Shown in pieces: positions 1 through 13,763 of a stretch of DNA of 64,000 nucleotides. Numbering within the stretch: position 1 is the first letter of the stretch; the number at the start of each line of letters is the position of its first letter. The position numbers and the translations under genes are program-made. Origin of the DNA: Lepisosteus oculatus (taxonomy: Eukaryota > Chordata > Actinopteri > Semionotiformes > Lepisosteidae); contig NC_090698.1 in the NCBI RefSeq assembly GCF_040954835.1, positions 51,036,284 to 51,100,283 on the forward strand. The letters run 5' to 3'. The notes beneath the pieces were generated by a model that worked only from the letters and a program-made list of their open reading frames with translations, was not told where the DNA came from and made no database searches.

Positions 1-95
1 CTACAGTATTCTATACCAGTATTGGTATTCCATTTCAATCATTCCAAAGCACCTCAAGATGGGTCTATATAACCATTCACGCAAGGCAGGACTGG

Positions 96-215
96 ATGGG
101 GGAAAAAATCGTGACATGGGGAGAACATTCAAACTCCACACATAAGGCATCCCAGTTCAGAGTCAAACCAGTACACAAGAGCTGTGAGGCAGCAGCACTA
201 ACCTGCATGACACTG
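96..215 (-). repeat. Fragment of a fish tRNA-type SINE family (family A)
   Basis: The block with GGGGAGAACATTCAAACTCC and AGAGCTGTGAGGCAGCAGC is the reverse complement of a widespread fish repeat whose forward strand reads like GTTTGCATGTTCTCCCC and CGTGGGTTTCCTCCGGGTGC. The same core recurs elsewhere in this window (for example 19205-19490 and 61125-61405). It is decayed and truncated. The family name is not assigned. Confidence 0.65.
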
Positions 216-3200
216 TGCTTCCATGCCTTCACACAAAACAGGAAGTTGTTCTTCTGTAAAACAGTTCCCCAGCTATGGCTGACAAAATTCTTAGTTAGAA
301 AAGTACGCTTTTAGTGATCTACAATGATTTTGTTCTACAAAAGTTTCGGTATCTTGGATAATCTTGAGGAATAACCATATCAGGGTGCCTTTATAATTCT
401 GCTTCAATTCCTCTGCCTGTTTTTCTGCTCAGCATTTAGGATACCTGGGGAATTGTAATCTGATATTTTGTTGATTTGCTTCCCTATTTTCCTAGCTGTT
501 ACGGCTTTACACTGTAACTCTGTATCCCATCAAAGAAATAAACTGCACAGAGCACAGAGCACAGGAAAGTGTACAATTCATAAAAATATTTAATCTGCAT
601 GCCACCTTGAATGTTTTCCTTAAATTAATTAATTTTAGTTAATTATTTTTGCTTAACTGTTATGAGACAAGATGCGAGAAAAGAAAAGGCTAACATACGG
701 GCAGCTGTGCTTTCCTGAACATTTCTGTAACCTAACAGGTCTGGATGATGACTCAGATAACACAATACAATAGACATTTAGATAAAGTAATGGTGTAATA
801 AAGGTTGTGGGATGTGTTTTAACTCTAGTCACAATTATTTTGTACACATCTTACATTAGTGTGCCAAACAGTGAAAAAAGAATCTACTGCATCTTCTACT
901 ATAGAGGCATGATAAAATGGGGTGCTATTTGTGGAAAACTGCACACTCAGCGCCAAAAGAGGTTATAGCAAGGTCATAGCACTACGAGAGAATCCTTTCT
1001 CCCTGACATCAACAGAATGGCCAGTGAGTGTTTAGATTTCAATATGCCTGTCTCTTCCTTTGATCCTATGTGGTGGCTGACTATACACAGGCTACCAGTG
1101 GTGAAAAGTGGTGGCAGCTATTTTTTTTTTATTTGAAGGTTGAAGGTTCATAAAGAAACAACTCCGTAAAACGACATAAACCAACATTGTCCAGCTAATA
1201 AAACTGAGCGTTTCATAAAAATATTGTTGCCCTATACATGCCCTAAAGCTATACATGCTCTAAAAGGTAATGCTTTCACAGTAGATCTATAAATAAAACT
1301 CAATTAGTACAGAACGTATCACAGTAAAATAAGACTGCAAGTCTAACACTAATTAGCAGCCTTAACAACATCTTTGGAACTGGAATAATTTCTTCAGTAG
1401 CGCTTACAATGAATCTGCTCTGTGAGCTTTGAAATTCAGTTTTATTTCTATGCTTATAAAAATCTCTGCATCAAGACAAACAAAACCCCAGCTTCTGCCA
1501 TGATGCTCTGAGTCTGTAGTTTTCAAAGACAGCAGCATGCATGCATAACCCTCTGCAATTTTCCCAGTATGTCAATCTATATTCTAAACTCCATTGTGGT
1601 ATCTCCCAAAATTCATATTCAATACATTACTCTGATGCCTTTGAGCACAGCACATTACAGTGCCCTGCCAGGTTTGTCTGCAGGGAGGCAGGAGTGTGAC
1701 TCATCGCCAAGCAAACTACTACGTAATTATTCAGACATCAGAGGATACCAGTAATGTCAGTGCAGAGTTTTTTTTTTTTAAAACAGAAGTACTCTCCACC
1801 TTGCAGAAAACTAAACCTTGCATTTCAACAGAGAATGGTCGTGGCTAAAAGCCATTAACTTCCTTTTCCACTTTCCCTTTGAGTTCAGCAAACAACTGCA
1901 CTTCTTATTTGAAAAGAACATTACACTTTCTAACAAAAACGGAATTTCACCAGAACATGAAATAGTTCTGAGAAACAGATTATAGATAATTTATTGAATT
2001 ACCCTTAAAAAGAGTCATACTGTAGCTCACATGACTAATCTCCTTAAAATAAAATTGACACTGGGGTAAAGACAAGACAGACTCCCCCGTGTCAGTCACA
2101 GAAATAAGACATTTAAGACATTTAAGGTGTACATACCGATCTTTACAATATGTGGAATCTAAAAGTCTGTCAGAATCTTACAAATTATTCAGAATAAAAG
2201 TTCTAGTATTGCAGTATATAGATGTTTGTTTTACATCTAACATTAAAACGATAAAGAATTTTGCATTGCTGAATTATAACACAACAAATTATTCTTAGAA
2301 ATTCAAAGGGATGTACAACACCACAAAAAAGAACAAATGGATTTTGTGAAAACAGAACAATTAAATAGGACATTAAAAGGTTTAACTAATAAGTCTAAGT
2401 CAGTTTTGACAATAACGGAGACTAAACTGAATAAGCATATAGAGAAAGGGCATGTTTCAGAGAACGTAATGCTTAGTTTCTTCTTAAAAAGGAAAACAAC
2501 TACAATAGAAAATAACAGTCAGTGTATCTATTTAAGCGAGACTTGATTTGGGTGGGGCTAAAAATCAGGTCTTCTCTCTGAAATGGTAGTTGTGAAGAAA
2601 AAGCTAGGTAAGAGTTAGACATTGTTGGTCTTTTAATGACATAGTGAGAACTTTAACTTAGCTTACTTCAAATTAGGTTTCCAATTAACTATGCGTCAGA
2701 GGTTTCTCTCTCTCACCGCTACCTTTGTGGTTTGAATTGCCACAGGGGAATATATTGGGCACTGATTTTCTTTTCAGTTACCTGCTTACAGACTGCATTT
2801 ACCAGTTCTGCTTTTAATTGGCTTCCAATTTAAGTAAGCCCTATAAAGACGAGGTCACAAGGTTGATATTTCTGGTTATTTGTCGCACCCAGGACAGTCC
2901 CAGAGGAAATGGACTCTTTGCCTTTACCCTCCCTAACGTAGGTGAGAAGCCAGCCACAATCTGCATAAACAACCTTCTCATAATATGTGCTAGAATGGAG
3001 TTAAATCTGAGATTTTTCCAATTTAAATCAATGCACCCTTTGTTCATGCAGTTTCATGAGCAGTCAGCATTTCGCAGTGTGCATGCCTATTTTAATTCTG
3101 AATAGATTTTTAAAACAACATTCACAGCTTAGCATTTTGGCAGAAAATGTATTTTTCACAATGGAAAAAAAATGACCTGAAAATCATTAACCTAGAACTT

Positions 3201-3900
3201 GATTTGAGATCCTTTTACACAAATATGCTAGTATCTGCCAGAAAAGTTCTAAGGGACACTCACTGCTTCAATGAGATTCTAAATGCAGCATCACTCACAT
3301 CTGTAATAATGCAGATACACAGTCTAGTATTGCGTTCCAAATATTTACCCCAATGAGCTCTAGATTTTTAATTTTCAAATTGGAAAGAGAGAACAGTGAA
3401 GCCCGCAAACATTCCAAAACACCACACAAAAAGTCCCTTCTCTCTATGCCTTCTTGACACTTAGCATCTTTACAGATAGCTAGCATTGTACTTCTGAATT
3501 TGAAAAAAAGTCTGGGTTGTGTACAACAGATAAAAATATTATAAAGCACCACATTTGGTATTGTAAAACCAGTAATAACACCTGCCACCAACCATCCTCA
3601 GGGGCTCAAAACAAACATGGAACCTAATGACCCGCTTATGTTTGTAACCTTTCTTATGTTCCTACAACGACACATGAAGACTGCCCAGTTTTCTTCGCTA
3701 CACGTAACTTCATGTTTTTTAAGGATTTTATTGAGAATAAGTACATGCCTTCTAAAAGTATTTAGACCCTCCTTTTGAAACTCTGTTACAAGGGCCAGTG
3801 ACTGGGGTACTGCTAGCCCATGGACATTTTCTCCTATCTCAGCCATTCCACTTTATAGCTCTTTCAAAGTCATTGTTGGCCTAATAGTAGCACCCCTAAC
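216..3900. other. No gene seen; unique-looking intronic DNA
   Basis: AT-rich sequence with short poly-A and poly-T runs (for example near 1120 and 1770). Open frames here are short, lack splice context and look like chance. No repeat family was recognised. Confidence 0.6.
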
Positions 3901-3901
3901 C

Positions 3902-3903
3902 AG

Positions 3904-3942
<39 letters not shown>

Positions 3943-5790
3943 TAAACTTTATTTTATATAGCACCTTTAAAGGTGGCTTCTCAAAGCGCTTTACAGGATG
4001 ACAATAATAAATAAGAAGACTACAGCAATAAATAAAAAGAGTACACAAGATAAGACAATTACAACAATAACAATAGAGAAGACTGTGGAAGGTGGTACTA
4101 AGAAGAGCAGAGGGGTGAAGAATGGAACCAGTTAAGTAAAGGCTTTTCTGAAGAAGGTTTTGAGTCTGGATTTGAAGGAGTTTAGAGAAGGTGACTCTCG
4201 GATATCCTTGGGCAAAGAGTTCCAGACCTTGGGGGCATAGCAGGAGAAGGCCCTGTCGCCCATACAATGTAGACGGGCTTGGGGGACAGTAAGGAGGGCG
4301 GAGGTTGCGAGGTGGGGAGTAGGGCGATAAAAGTTCAGACAGGTATTGAGGTGCCAAGCCAAGAAGGCTCCACGGCCGAAACGTTGTGTTCTCTTTCTTC
4401 TTTTTTTCAGCATGGAATAAACCTATTACTTGTTCCCATGTACCTGTAAAGCCTTATAGGTGAGCATGAGAATTTTAAAGTCTACGCGGAATTTGACCAG
4501 AAGCCAGGGCAAGGACTCCAGGATAGGAGTGATGTGAACACTTGCACTAGACCTGGTCAGGATTCTGGCTGCTGAATTTTGGACATACTGCAGTTTGTTC
4601 AGAGTAGATTTATATACCCCAGCGAGTAGAGCATTGCAGTAGTCAATTCGAGAGAATTCAAATATGTTGATCAGCTTTTCAGCCACAGTTAATGATAGCA
4701 TAGGGCGTAGTCTTGCGATATTTCTAAGGTGAAACAAAGATGTTTTGACAGTATCCTGTACATGTGGGTCGAATGTTAAGCCAGAATCGAATAGAACCCC
4801 AAGGTTTTTCAATTGTGATTGAATCTCAAGTACAGAGCCATCTACAGATAGGGTTACAGGACTGGCCTTACAAAGTTGATGGGGGGTACCAATAAGCATG
4901 ACTTCAGTCTTGTCACAGTTAAGATGAAGGAAGTTTTGAGTCATCCAAATCTTTATGTCAGAGATGCAATTAGATAGAATAAAGACAGCCACATCAGTGT
5001 CAGGTTTGGTATGGATGTATATTTGAGTATCGTCAGCATAAAAATGAAACCTGAGGCCATGTGATCTTAGAAGCTGACCAAGTGGGAACATATAAATGCT
5101 GAAGAGCAAGTGGCCCAGTATTGAGCCCTGGGGGACACCAGACTTGACAAGACCAATTTCAGACCTGTACCCATTGAGAGAGACAAAGTGACAGTGATCA
5201 GTGAGGTAAGATTTAAACCATTTGAGGGCAGTGTCAGAAACTCCAAACAGTCTTGAGACGAGAAAGTAAGATGTTATGGTCAACAGTGTCAAAGGCAGCA
5301 CTGAGATCAAGAAGGATGAGTATGGAAAGAGAACCAGAATCAGAAGCTATTAGGAGATCGTTGGTAACTTTGACCAGGGCGGTTTCTGTGCTGTGAAGTT
5401 GACAGAAGCCAGATTGGAGGGGTTTGAAAAGGTTGATTGTCATGAGGTGGTTATGTAACTGAAGTGTGACAGCACGTTCTAGAGTTTTAGAGAGAGAAAG
5501 GGTAAGTTGGAGATGGGGCGAAAGTTGTAATGGCACGGGGGTAATGGCAGCAGTTTTGAGGACCGTTGGTACAATGCCAGTGCTCAAGGATTCATGTATA
5601 ATATTGAGGACAATGGGACAGAGAGAAGAGAAACAGGACTGGAATAAAGTGGTGGGAATGGGGTCTAAAATAGATGTGGCGGGTTTCATGTGCGTAACTA
5701 GTTTGTTTAGGGATGCTGAGTCAAGAAGAGAGAAGCTGGAGAGACGGGAACCTTGCGTGACTGCTCAGGTAAGAGGGACAGCCTAATCTA
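3902..5790 (-). mobile_element. 5'-truncated non-LTR retrotransposon (L2/CR1/Rex1-like LINE)
   Basis: The element lies on the minus strand. Broken frames (5689-5234, 5310-4426, 4413-4132) encode most of a reverse transcriptase and its C-terminal region. Motif A is [16 protein letters not shown] near 5296, motif B is SGVPQGSILG near 5139-5125, and motif C is YADDTQIYI near 5037-5029. The C-terminal part contains the MGDRAFSCYAPKVWNSLP block seen in Jockey/L2-group elements. The endonuclease domain is missing, so the copy is 5' truncated. At least two frameshifts break it, one in the 5234-5310 overlap and one near 4413-4426. The 3' end has GCGCTTTGAG and a GTGCTATATAAA block before an ATT repeat. 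The copy is dead. Exact clade within L2/CR1/Rex1 is uncertain. Confidence 0.88.
3905..3945. repeat. (ATA/TAA)n microsatellite at the 3' end of a LINE
   Basis: About a dozen near-perfect trinucleotide units directly abut the LINE 3' tail. On the minus strand this is the (ATT/TTA)n tail typical of L2/CR1/Rex1-type elements, so it is probably part of that insertion. Confidence 0.85.
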
Positions 5791-7386
5791 GGTTGTGTCT
5801 GGGTAGAATAATGTACCTTCCACTTATTGTTGATTAAGTATACTGCTCTCACAGGGATATACAAATACTTTCAATAAATTTGTACCCTTCTCCTGATCTG
5901 TTCTTCTCAATGAGTTTATGACTTACTTTAAAGGCTTCATAGTCTTCAAGGTTGATGCTTTTCTTTAAATTCACTACCCGATCAAGAACCAAGACAAGTG
6001 TTCTTATTCTGAAATCACGATAACCATTTTTAATTGCTCAGAGGCTGAGGCCACTCGGCTAGTTCTATAGCTAGTTAAGTAATTTTGTACAATTAAATTA
6101 ATTTAGGTTGGCCGAAGAAAAGGATTTGAACATTTTTATGTCATATTATCTAGCTACTTTTTTTTTTTTTACTTTAAATGTGTGGAGTAGGATGTGTATA
6201 TAACAAATATTACCTGCTAATTAAAAGTTTTATGCCTACAAGCAGTGTGAAAACAGTGCAAGGTGCTGTATATTATATTTTTAATGAACTAGAATACAAT
6301 CTCTACATAAAGGTGAACCTGACAAAAAAATGTATCCCAGCTGTGCATATAAATTTGATACTTTGAAGAGCTTTTCTACAGAAACCACCTGTGCTCAAAG
6401 TGCACTCTAGAAGAAATGAGTACTATAACCAGATGATTATGCCAATTAGCACGCATTTGAAATCAATTGTAATTACATTGTTTACTTCACTGTCCCTAGA
6501 TGATGCAAACTACAAATTACAGGGTCTGGAATACATCCACTGACCTTCTTGTGGTCTGGAATACTTGTATACAGCATAAGGCCAGCTAAGTCAGTAAGGT
6601 CAGTAACACTGGGGGGCAAGCTGGTGCAGTCTGGTAAGAATTGCCAAAAAACAGGACTGGATATGTCAAAGACAAATTAAAAGAACAAAAAACAATGCTT
6701 TAAGGAACGCGCTCGAGTTTGATGATCCATACTATTTATTAATGTACATAACATGCGAGAACAAATTATAATATTCACCCTGAAAGGGAAATACCAAGAC
6801 TAGTTTAAATGGTACAAAAACAGGACAGTCCATATACTGCTTAATCATGAAAAGCAAACAAGCCTCAGTGATAGCACATCAGTTATCTTTTATACTGTTG
6901 ACAAAGGCCTATAATAAAACACTAAATAAACACAGCCCTAGACACTTCTCAATAGATTCCCCATCAACAGACAACAACAGACGGGAGCAGATGCTGATGC
7001 ACTGATCCAGTGATGCACAGGCACACAGATACAGTACACACACCACTCCACTCCACTCACCCCAAACCCCTTTAACCAACAAGTCCTGCCTCCTATTAAT
7101 GAAGAGGAGTAAACAAGTGTGGAGTGTTTGCAAACACCCGGCCAATGACAAAAGAACCTCTAGCACAATCCAGGGGGTTAAAAATAAATGGGGGAGGGGG
7201 AAATAGTTTACTAGAAAGCTGGGACAGACAGCCATTTGAAAGCCTGTTACAATCGGTGTCTGACATGAAAATGATTGTTACCTTTTCATCACATGGTGTT
7301 TTTCAGAGTGCTTAGAGCTCTGCAGAGGGGGGAAGATAGTGAAAGATGAGTATCTACAGGGGAGATGGTGACAAATCCAGTGTGTT
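5791..7386. other. No gene seen; intronic DNA
   Basis: AT-rich DNA with a poly-T run near 6160. A moderately GC-rich patch lies near 7020-7080. No recognisable coding or repeat content. Confidence 0.55.
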
Positions 7387-7423
7387 AAAAGGTTAGGTCA
7401 CAAACAAAGTGACCTAACCTTTT
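7387..7423. repeat. Perfect 15-bp inverted repeat with 7-base loop
   Basis: AAAAGGTTAGGTCAC at 7387-7401 and its exact reverse complement GTGACCTAACCTTTT at 7409-7423 are separated by AAACAAA. The right arm abuts the start of the tRNA-derived SINE at 7424. Confidence 0.9.
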
Positions 7424-7713
7424 AGGGCGGAGCGGTGGCTCTGTGGCTAAGGATCTGCGCCTGTGACTGGAAGGTTGCCGGTTCAAATCCTGCGGCCGGC
7501 AGAGGAATCCAACTCTACTGGGCCCCTGAGCAAGGATAACCTAACTGCTCTTAACCCTAACTGCTCCAGGGGCGCCGTACAATGGCAGACCCTGCGCTTC
7601 TCTCCCTTTCTGTGTCTGTGTCTCCATGGAGAAAAGCTGGGGTATGTGAAAAGACGAATTCCTAATGCAAGAAATTGTATAGGGCTAATAAAGAAACATT
7701 ATTATTATTATTA
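7424..7713 (+). mobile_element. tRNA-derived SINE with (ATT)n tail
   Basis: The 5' part resembles a tRNA, with an A-box-like segment around 7436-7452 (TGGCTCTGTGGCTAAGG) and a canonical B box GGTTCAAATCC at 7480-7490. A central unrelated body follows (GGCCCCTGAGCAAGG, TAACTGCTCC), and the element ends in GGGCTAATAAAGAAAC plus ATT repeats. It is close to full length. It is not a tRNA gene: the acceptor stem does not pair and the body continues for another 200 bases. Confidence 0.82.
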
Positions 7714-8269
7714 AAAGGCAGGAGCAAAGACAGTAGCAGTGACACAAACCTCAAATGACTCCTGTTCAGTGTTAAAAGGCCAAGAAGTGCTGAACAGCAG
7801 GATGGAAACGATATATGAAAAACAACAAAATTGTAACCTTTTACTATCGCTGTACACCAGTAAGAACACAAAACTGAAATTTAGCTCACGTTTTAAAGGC
7901 TAATCCTCATTCCATCCTAAAATGTTCAACAATAAGGCGGGAAAAAAACCTTAATTAACACTTTAAAAAAAAAGTGTTGAAACGCTCTAAATTAGTGAGA
8001 GTCTGCATGATTTTCCACTCTCTCTTCAGCCTGATTGATGATTCCAAGTAAAAGCTACTTAGTGGGATGGCAAAGAGCTGCACAAGGAGGCGGCTGGTGC
8101 CAGAGATCCTGTTGGCAAGGAGGTCCACGCAGCGGGGCGCTGTGACACTCAGCAGGGGAGATCCTGCTCGGCGCACAGAGCAGCCAATCCTCCCTTGGAA
8201 TGTCTAGCTCAGATCAATAAAACCGTGTAAGCCGAGATGTCTGCCTTCAGCGGGGTTAACAATGAATTC

Positions 8270-8460
8270 CGAAACGTAGTAGTGCAGACGGGTGGTTAGG
8301 GCCCTGGACCTGTAACTGGAAGATTGCGGGTTCAAATACTAGATGGGGGGAACTCCTGTACTACTGAGCAAGATACTTCACTACACATACTTCTCCCATA
8401 AAGGGCCTAGACATATGTATGGGCAAGGCGCTTTGCATAAGGGCATCACCCATATAATAG
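8270..8460 (+). mobile_element. Second, decayed tRNA-derived SINE copy
   Basis: The sequence has CCTGTAACTGGAAGATTGCG followed by a B-box-like GGTTCAAATAC near 8329-8339, then CTACTGAGCAAGATACTTCA. These match, in order, the head and body of the copy at 7424. It then diverges and contains GGCGCTTTGCATAAG before ending without a clear ATT tail. Confidence 0.65.
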
Positions 8461-11400
8461 TAATGTGGGTTAAAAAAGGTTTTAAATGATAAAAAGGGAC
8501 AAAGTGTTTGGATGCCAATAACAGCCACTTAAGGCAAAAGAAAAGACTTGTTCTGTAAATTCTCTGAATCAACACCGACTATCATTCCGCCTTCTACAGA
8601 TATGAGACTGCTTTCATATGAGGCCAAGTGGAATGGGGAGCTTACACTGGAGTTGAGGGAGGGTTAATAGTTTCACTTCCTAAAATAGTTTAGTCTCATT
8701 TGTATAATGAGGTAAGTACTTTGAAAAACACATACAAAGCCTGGAGAAAAGCATTCCATCAAGGGTGGCATACAAAGGGTTAAATTTAGTCTTCATCTAA
8801 GACGTGCATGATAAACTGTAGAGATCCTCAGAAATCCTGATAAACCCAAGACAAAGGAAAACCCAGTGAGTAGTAAGGTCTTATGCATACAGAACATTAC
8901 AGAGCAGAGATTCCTAAACATGGGCATGGTGAATCCTAGTGTTTGCAGGTTTTTTTACCCATCTGAAATCTTTACTACTTAATTACTACTTTTTATTCAG
9001 CTGTTGATTTGATTAATTAGACTTAAATTGCTGCTAGTTCTTGAAGCTGCTGGATATTTAACGTAAATGATCAAAATTTGGTAATTATTTTTAATTTAAT
9101 ATCCACAACCATTTTTTGCAACTTAAAATTGATAGCTGATATTAATTGTGAAAAATGTTACTCCAGTTGAAAGTTCACCTGGATTGAATACAAGCAGATG
9201 CTGGGCTCACAAGCACCAGGACTGGGGAGTCTTCCTGTATAACATGTCTGTGTAACAAACCTACAAGTTCCGAATGAGCTTAATGCCTAGAAAACACAAT
9301 CCGTACAGTTCTGGCCCCGAAGAAAGTCTAATCTCCCTGTTGCAGGGACTGAAATTTCATGCCATCAGCAAATTGCATGATTGCCAAGGATACTACAGTA
9401 CTGGCATCTGGAAATTCAGTGAACAAGCACTTTTCAAGTGTTATGTCTGTTGCAGATTCATTAATACAAAGTTTAATATGAACTTCAAGGTTTCCGAGTA
9501 TAATTAGTTCATCACGGGAGATCTGCATTCAAAGAAAAAGATTTAAAAAAGTTTATTTAGAGTGATGCCATATACACATTTATTCAGAAGATCTCAAAGT
9601 AATTACTCTGATTCAAACCTAAAAAACATTAATTTCAAACAAGATCTTTATAAAATCCTACATTATTCTTGGATAAGAAAATGTTATATGAGATGGCTGG
9701 ATTCTTTTCCCCAGATAGGGCTCCTTTCCCTAGCAACAAAACACCTCTTTGTTACTACTGGCTTAATCGTCAGTAAGTGCAGAGTCGCGGTCAAAACTGT
9801 AATTTAAAACAATTCAAAAGGAAAGTTTTCTGTAACACAAGTTTGTTTATTGGATGACACAAATTTTACTTACTCTCCGTGTAATACAGTTGGTAGGCCA
9901 TTCAACCCCATGGATAAAATTCCTTTTTTACCATGTGAAATGAATAATGAATGCTTTCATAGTCATTTTTATAAGGCTCTTGTTATGATGCTGAAACCAC
10001 TTTAACAGGGAAAACTTTCCACTGACAGAAACAGAGGGCACCCGTGGGAGCAATACTGCAATATAATCAATTGGCATGAAATTAAAATCATTTTGCATTT
10101 AGCACAACTTAATCCGAATACTAACTACGAAATGATCAATGAATAGGTAACCAAGGCTGGGTAAGCCAATGGAAAGGATCGTTTCATGATCACAATTTTC
10201 ATAAGACTAGACTTCTGAGCTATATACTGTAACGTATTGAGAAGCATTCACTGGATTTACTTTTCTTGCAACATGATTCAAATAAATTTTACACTAAGCT
10301 GAAAACTTCAATATTGTTACAGCTTTCGGTGACTGGGGAGTGTGTCTTGGAGCTTAGGTGTTTATGACACCAGGCAGAACACACACTTCCAGCTTCAAAG
10401 CAGGTTCTTTGCCGAGATGTGGGGTGATCCCTGACCAAAATCAATTGCAAACTTTACCTTGGTGTACATAGGTAAATTCAAGTTGTGGGTTAAGGATGGT
10501 CAATGAGCAGTCCAGAAACACACCATATAACATCACATTAAGATCACAAAAAGGGAGAAAGGACAGGAGAGACCACAAGAAAGGACTCAGGAGGAGATGG
10601 AACTCGAAGCTTGAACTCGAACTCGAAACAAACCCTGACTGGAGGAAAATATTTCAACCTTGCTAGAAAGAACGTGCTACTCTGTTTTTAGGAAACTTGG
10701 GTTTCCTGGGTAAAAGATACCTCAGTTAGAGACGTCTTTCCTGCCTAGAGTGCATTTTTAGAATAGGGAGACAGGCTTCCATTTATTTTGTGGCACCTGG
10801 GTTTGAGATTTAACTGCAGGTTTTATATAGAAAGGCAGCTTATGCTTATGAGCCCATGCCTCCTCAGGCATTAAGAGTTTAATACTTAGTAGAAGTCTGA
10901 GAGTTTCTAGGTGATAAAGACATTAGGCCTCTGTCTGTAAATACTGTAAGTGAATTCTGGAGAAATCATGATTTTCAACATTTGTGTAACCCCCCATTTG
11001 TAACAATATTTTTGTCAAAGCAATTTAGATTTGCTCTCCTGAAGTTGCATATAAGTCGTTCTGCGTTAACTGAACCATTATTAGTGTTCACCTCGATCAG
11101 TATTTCATTGTTTAAAAAAAACTAAGACATGTTTACATAAACATCTTGTACATGCACTAGTTTCCTATTGTTCATTAGAAAACACAACATGCTATGGCCA
11201 TAAGAGACAAAAATATTACTTTCTCTTCAGTTAAAAAGATCAAATAATTTCAACATCTTCTTTTCTGGCAGTCAAGACTGGCCACTATCACACAATCTTG
11301 TTCACACATCTTTGCCTTGTGGGTGTGCTTATCAGAGCTATGCAGAGTAAAGAGCAAAATGCCTGCTAGGTCTGTGTGAAACTGCTGTCTGGATAGTGCA

Positions 11401-11999
11401 TACAGTAAATGATATTAGCTACAGTATAATCCATATTTTCAGTCCAGTGTACTGCAGTCAGTTGAAACTGCAATAATACCTGTAATACCATAGTACAAGT
11501 TACAGCGCAGGCTATACCCAGTCTCTTCCTGTATCTCACGCAATACAGCAATCTCTGAAGCTTCCACTTCACTTCCTGTCAGTGAGAACATCAACAAAGA
11601 ACCACGTGGAATATCTTGTACCAGGCCGCTCGGCAGAGGTTGTACTTAAGGAAGTCATACTAGATCAGCTTTTTATAGCACAGTTCCGATTTGTAAAGGC
11701 CATACTTTCAAATTTTAAATGGAGCAGGAACATTTCACTCGTACACTGCTTCATAAACAATGCAGCTGCAGATTATACAACAAATACTGAAAAAAAACTT
11801 TTAAATTTGTCTATACCATTCTGTTATTGAACATAATTGCATGTCACATGTGGAAGCCCCAAACTATATTTTCCCCATTTCCCATCAAATAAATGACTAG
11901 ACAAAAAAGATGCTCATATATAACAGCAAATATTTTTTATTTACAAAATTAGACATGCCATTTGTAGTCATGATAAGCAAGTGCCGTTTCCTTACACTA
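8461..11999. other. No gene seen; intronic DNA
   Basis: Mostly AT-rich. A small direct repeat of CTTGAACTCGAACTCGAA type lies near 10609-10626. No coding frame has conserved motifs or splice context. Confidence 0.55.
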
Positions 12000-12170
12000 G
12001 GGAAGGCCAGTCCAGGTCCTGGAATACCAGTCTGTGGATTTAAATTCCAATCCAGCTAAACTGGACCCCTTCTAACAGTTTCTCCCAGATCCTCAAGTGC
12101 TCAAACTGAACTTAAAAACTTGAAGACACCACCCCTCTAGGGCCAGGATTGGACAGCCCTGTGTTCCACC
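12000..12170. mobile_element. Candidate MITE-like repeat with imperfect inverted ends
   Basis: The left end (AAGGCCAGTCCAGGTCCTGG) and the reverse complement of the right end (AGGGCTGTCCAATCCTGGCC) share a CCA-TCC-GG-CCTGG arrangement, giving imperfect inverted ends about 160 bases apart. The GC-richer insert in AT-rich DNA, without coding capacity, resembles a short non-autonomous repeat common in fish. Family not assigned. Confidence 0.45.
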
Positions 12171-13763
12171 TTACCAAATGTAAAACCCATTCACAATACA
12201 CACAGTAAAAAAATAATATTGGACCAGTCTACTACAGTCAGTTTAAACAGTGCAAAAATGCTAGTGCAGACTACACCCAGTCTCTTTTAGGTGAATGCTT
12301 ATCCAAAAGACACATACAAGTGTTTTTCTGTGAAACGCTAGCAATCCCTGATTCTAATTGCAAGCTTAGTAGATTTAAATTTACAAGCACAGTAGACATG
12401 ATGCACTCTCCTAAAAGTGAGTTAAATACAGCAAAATGAAATTTACACTATTTCAGCAAATCCTTCTTTCAAGATAGAATCTCATACCAAAGTATAGATC
12501 AGATAAGAAAAAAAAAACTTAACCTCTTTGCAATCATAATTGTTCTTGTATTGTACAGTTAAAAACATGAAAACATTAAAAAACATAGGCACTGTTTTCC
12601 TATTAAAGGACACTAAAATACATGGTTCAAGCACAGTGGCAGACCCGATTGTTATGTGCTAGTCTGGGATGACTGAACAGGTGCTCCACAGCTTTCTTGA
12701 AGGGCTCAGACTATCATAGTGACACAAAGGGTTCAGCAATACAAAAAGAAATGTAAACACAGCTTTTATAAAGATATGGGCTTGACTTGTCTTGGCCTAA
12801 TGTCCTGAAGCTTTAAAATAATTAAATATACACTAAATAAGAAAGAAACAGTTTCAGCAAATAATTATTTCATTAGACAGTATGCGACAAAAGACAAGGT
12901 AATCTACAGTTATCTATAGTACAAACAGTAGATTTGGGGGAAAAATATGTAAGCTGACTTAAATTAAAATGCTGCACAATAAGAAAAAAAAAACAATTAC
13001 ACTGCTATCTTTGCATGTAAGCCAGTTTTGTTGCCTTTTATAGTGAAATTGACATACGTCACCATACGTTTTGGTCTTTGGGCTGATGAAAAGACTTACT
13101 TGTACCTTGTAACACAGGGAGTAATCACAATAACAGGATTCAGAATTTATCCTTTTCAAACACACTTTGAAAGTCATAGAGACACTTTGGGCTAATCAAA
13201 GGCAAATACTATATTCAGAAACCAATATCTGACTAAATACAAAAAGTAAATCCATAATTCACACACGAGACATTTTTCTCATAGGAGAAATGTGGTCAAT
13301 CTTAGTCCAAGTGTTCTGTTGTCATGACTGTATAGGAATATTTATTTCAAACTCAGATCACAATAATATTAACCTGTATCTGAAGTGTAAATACTTCTTT
13401 CTCTACTCTTATAGAGTATAGCACTCCTGCACAAGGGAAGCATCACTGCAATGACAAATTGCCATTATAAATTGCTTGTGAATTGCTTTGATTGCTCTGA
13501 TTCCCCCATGCACTTACAAAGATGTGCTACTTTCTGCATGCAGACGTTCGGCCATGTGTATACTATCAGTTACATAGCCGTATCAAGGTTTCCTGCTCAG
13601 ACAGTATGACAGTAGCTGCTTTATGCACTGCTGTATTGTAAAGGGACACAGAACCTAGACTGATAGCAAATACAGTACTGTCTGTGAATTGAAAAGACCT
13701 CAAGATATATTTTGTGATGGCCATGACACAAAATGGTTTCTTAACATTCAAGATGAGATATAC
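12171..13763. other. No gene seen; intronic DNA
   Basis: AT-rich, with short A-tracts near 12510 and 12985. No features recognised. Confidence 0.55.

Noticed and set aside
7436..7490. Possible tRNA gene (A and B boxes)
   Set aside because: The acceptor stem does not close and the sequence continues into a SINE body and ATT tail.
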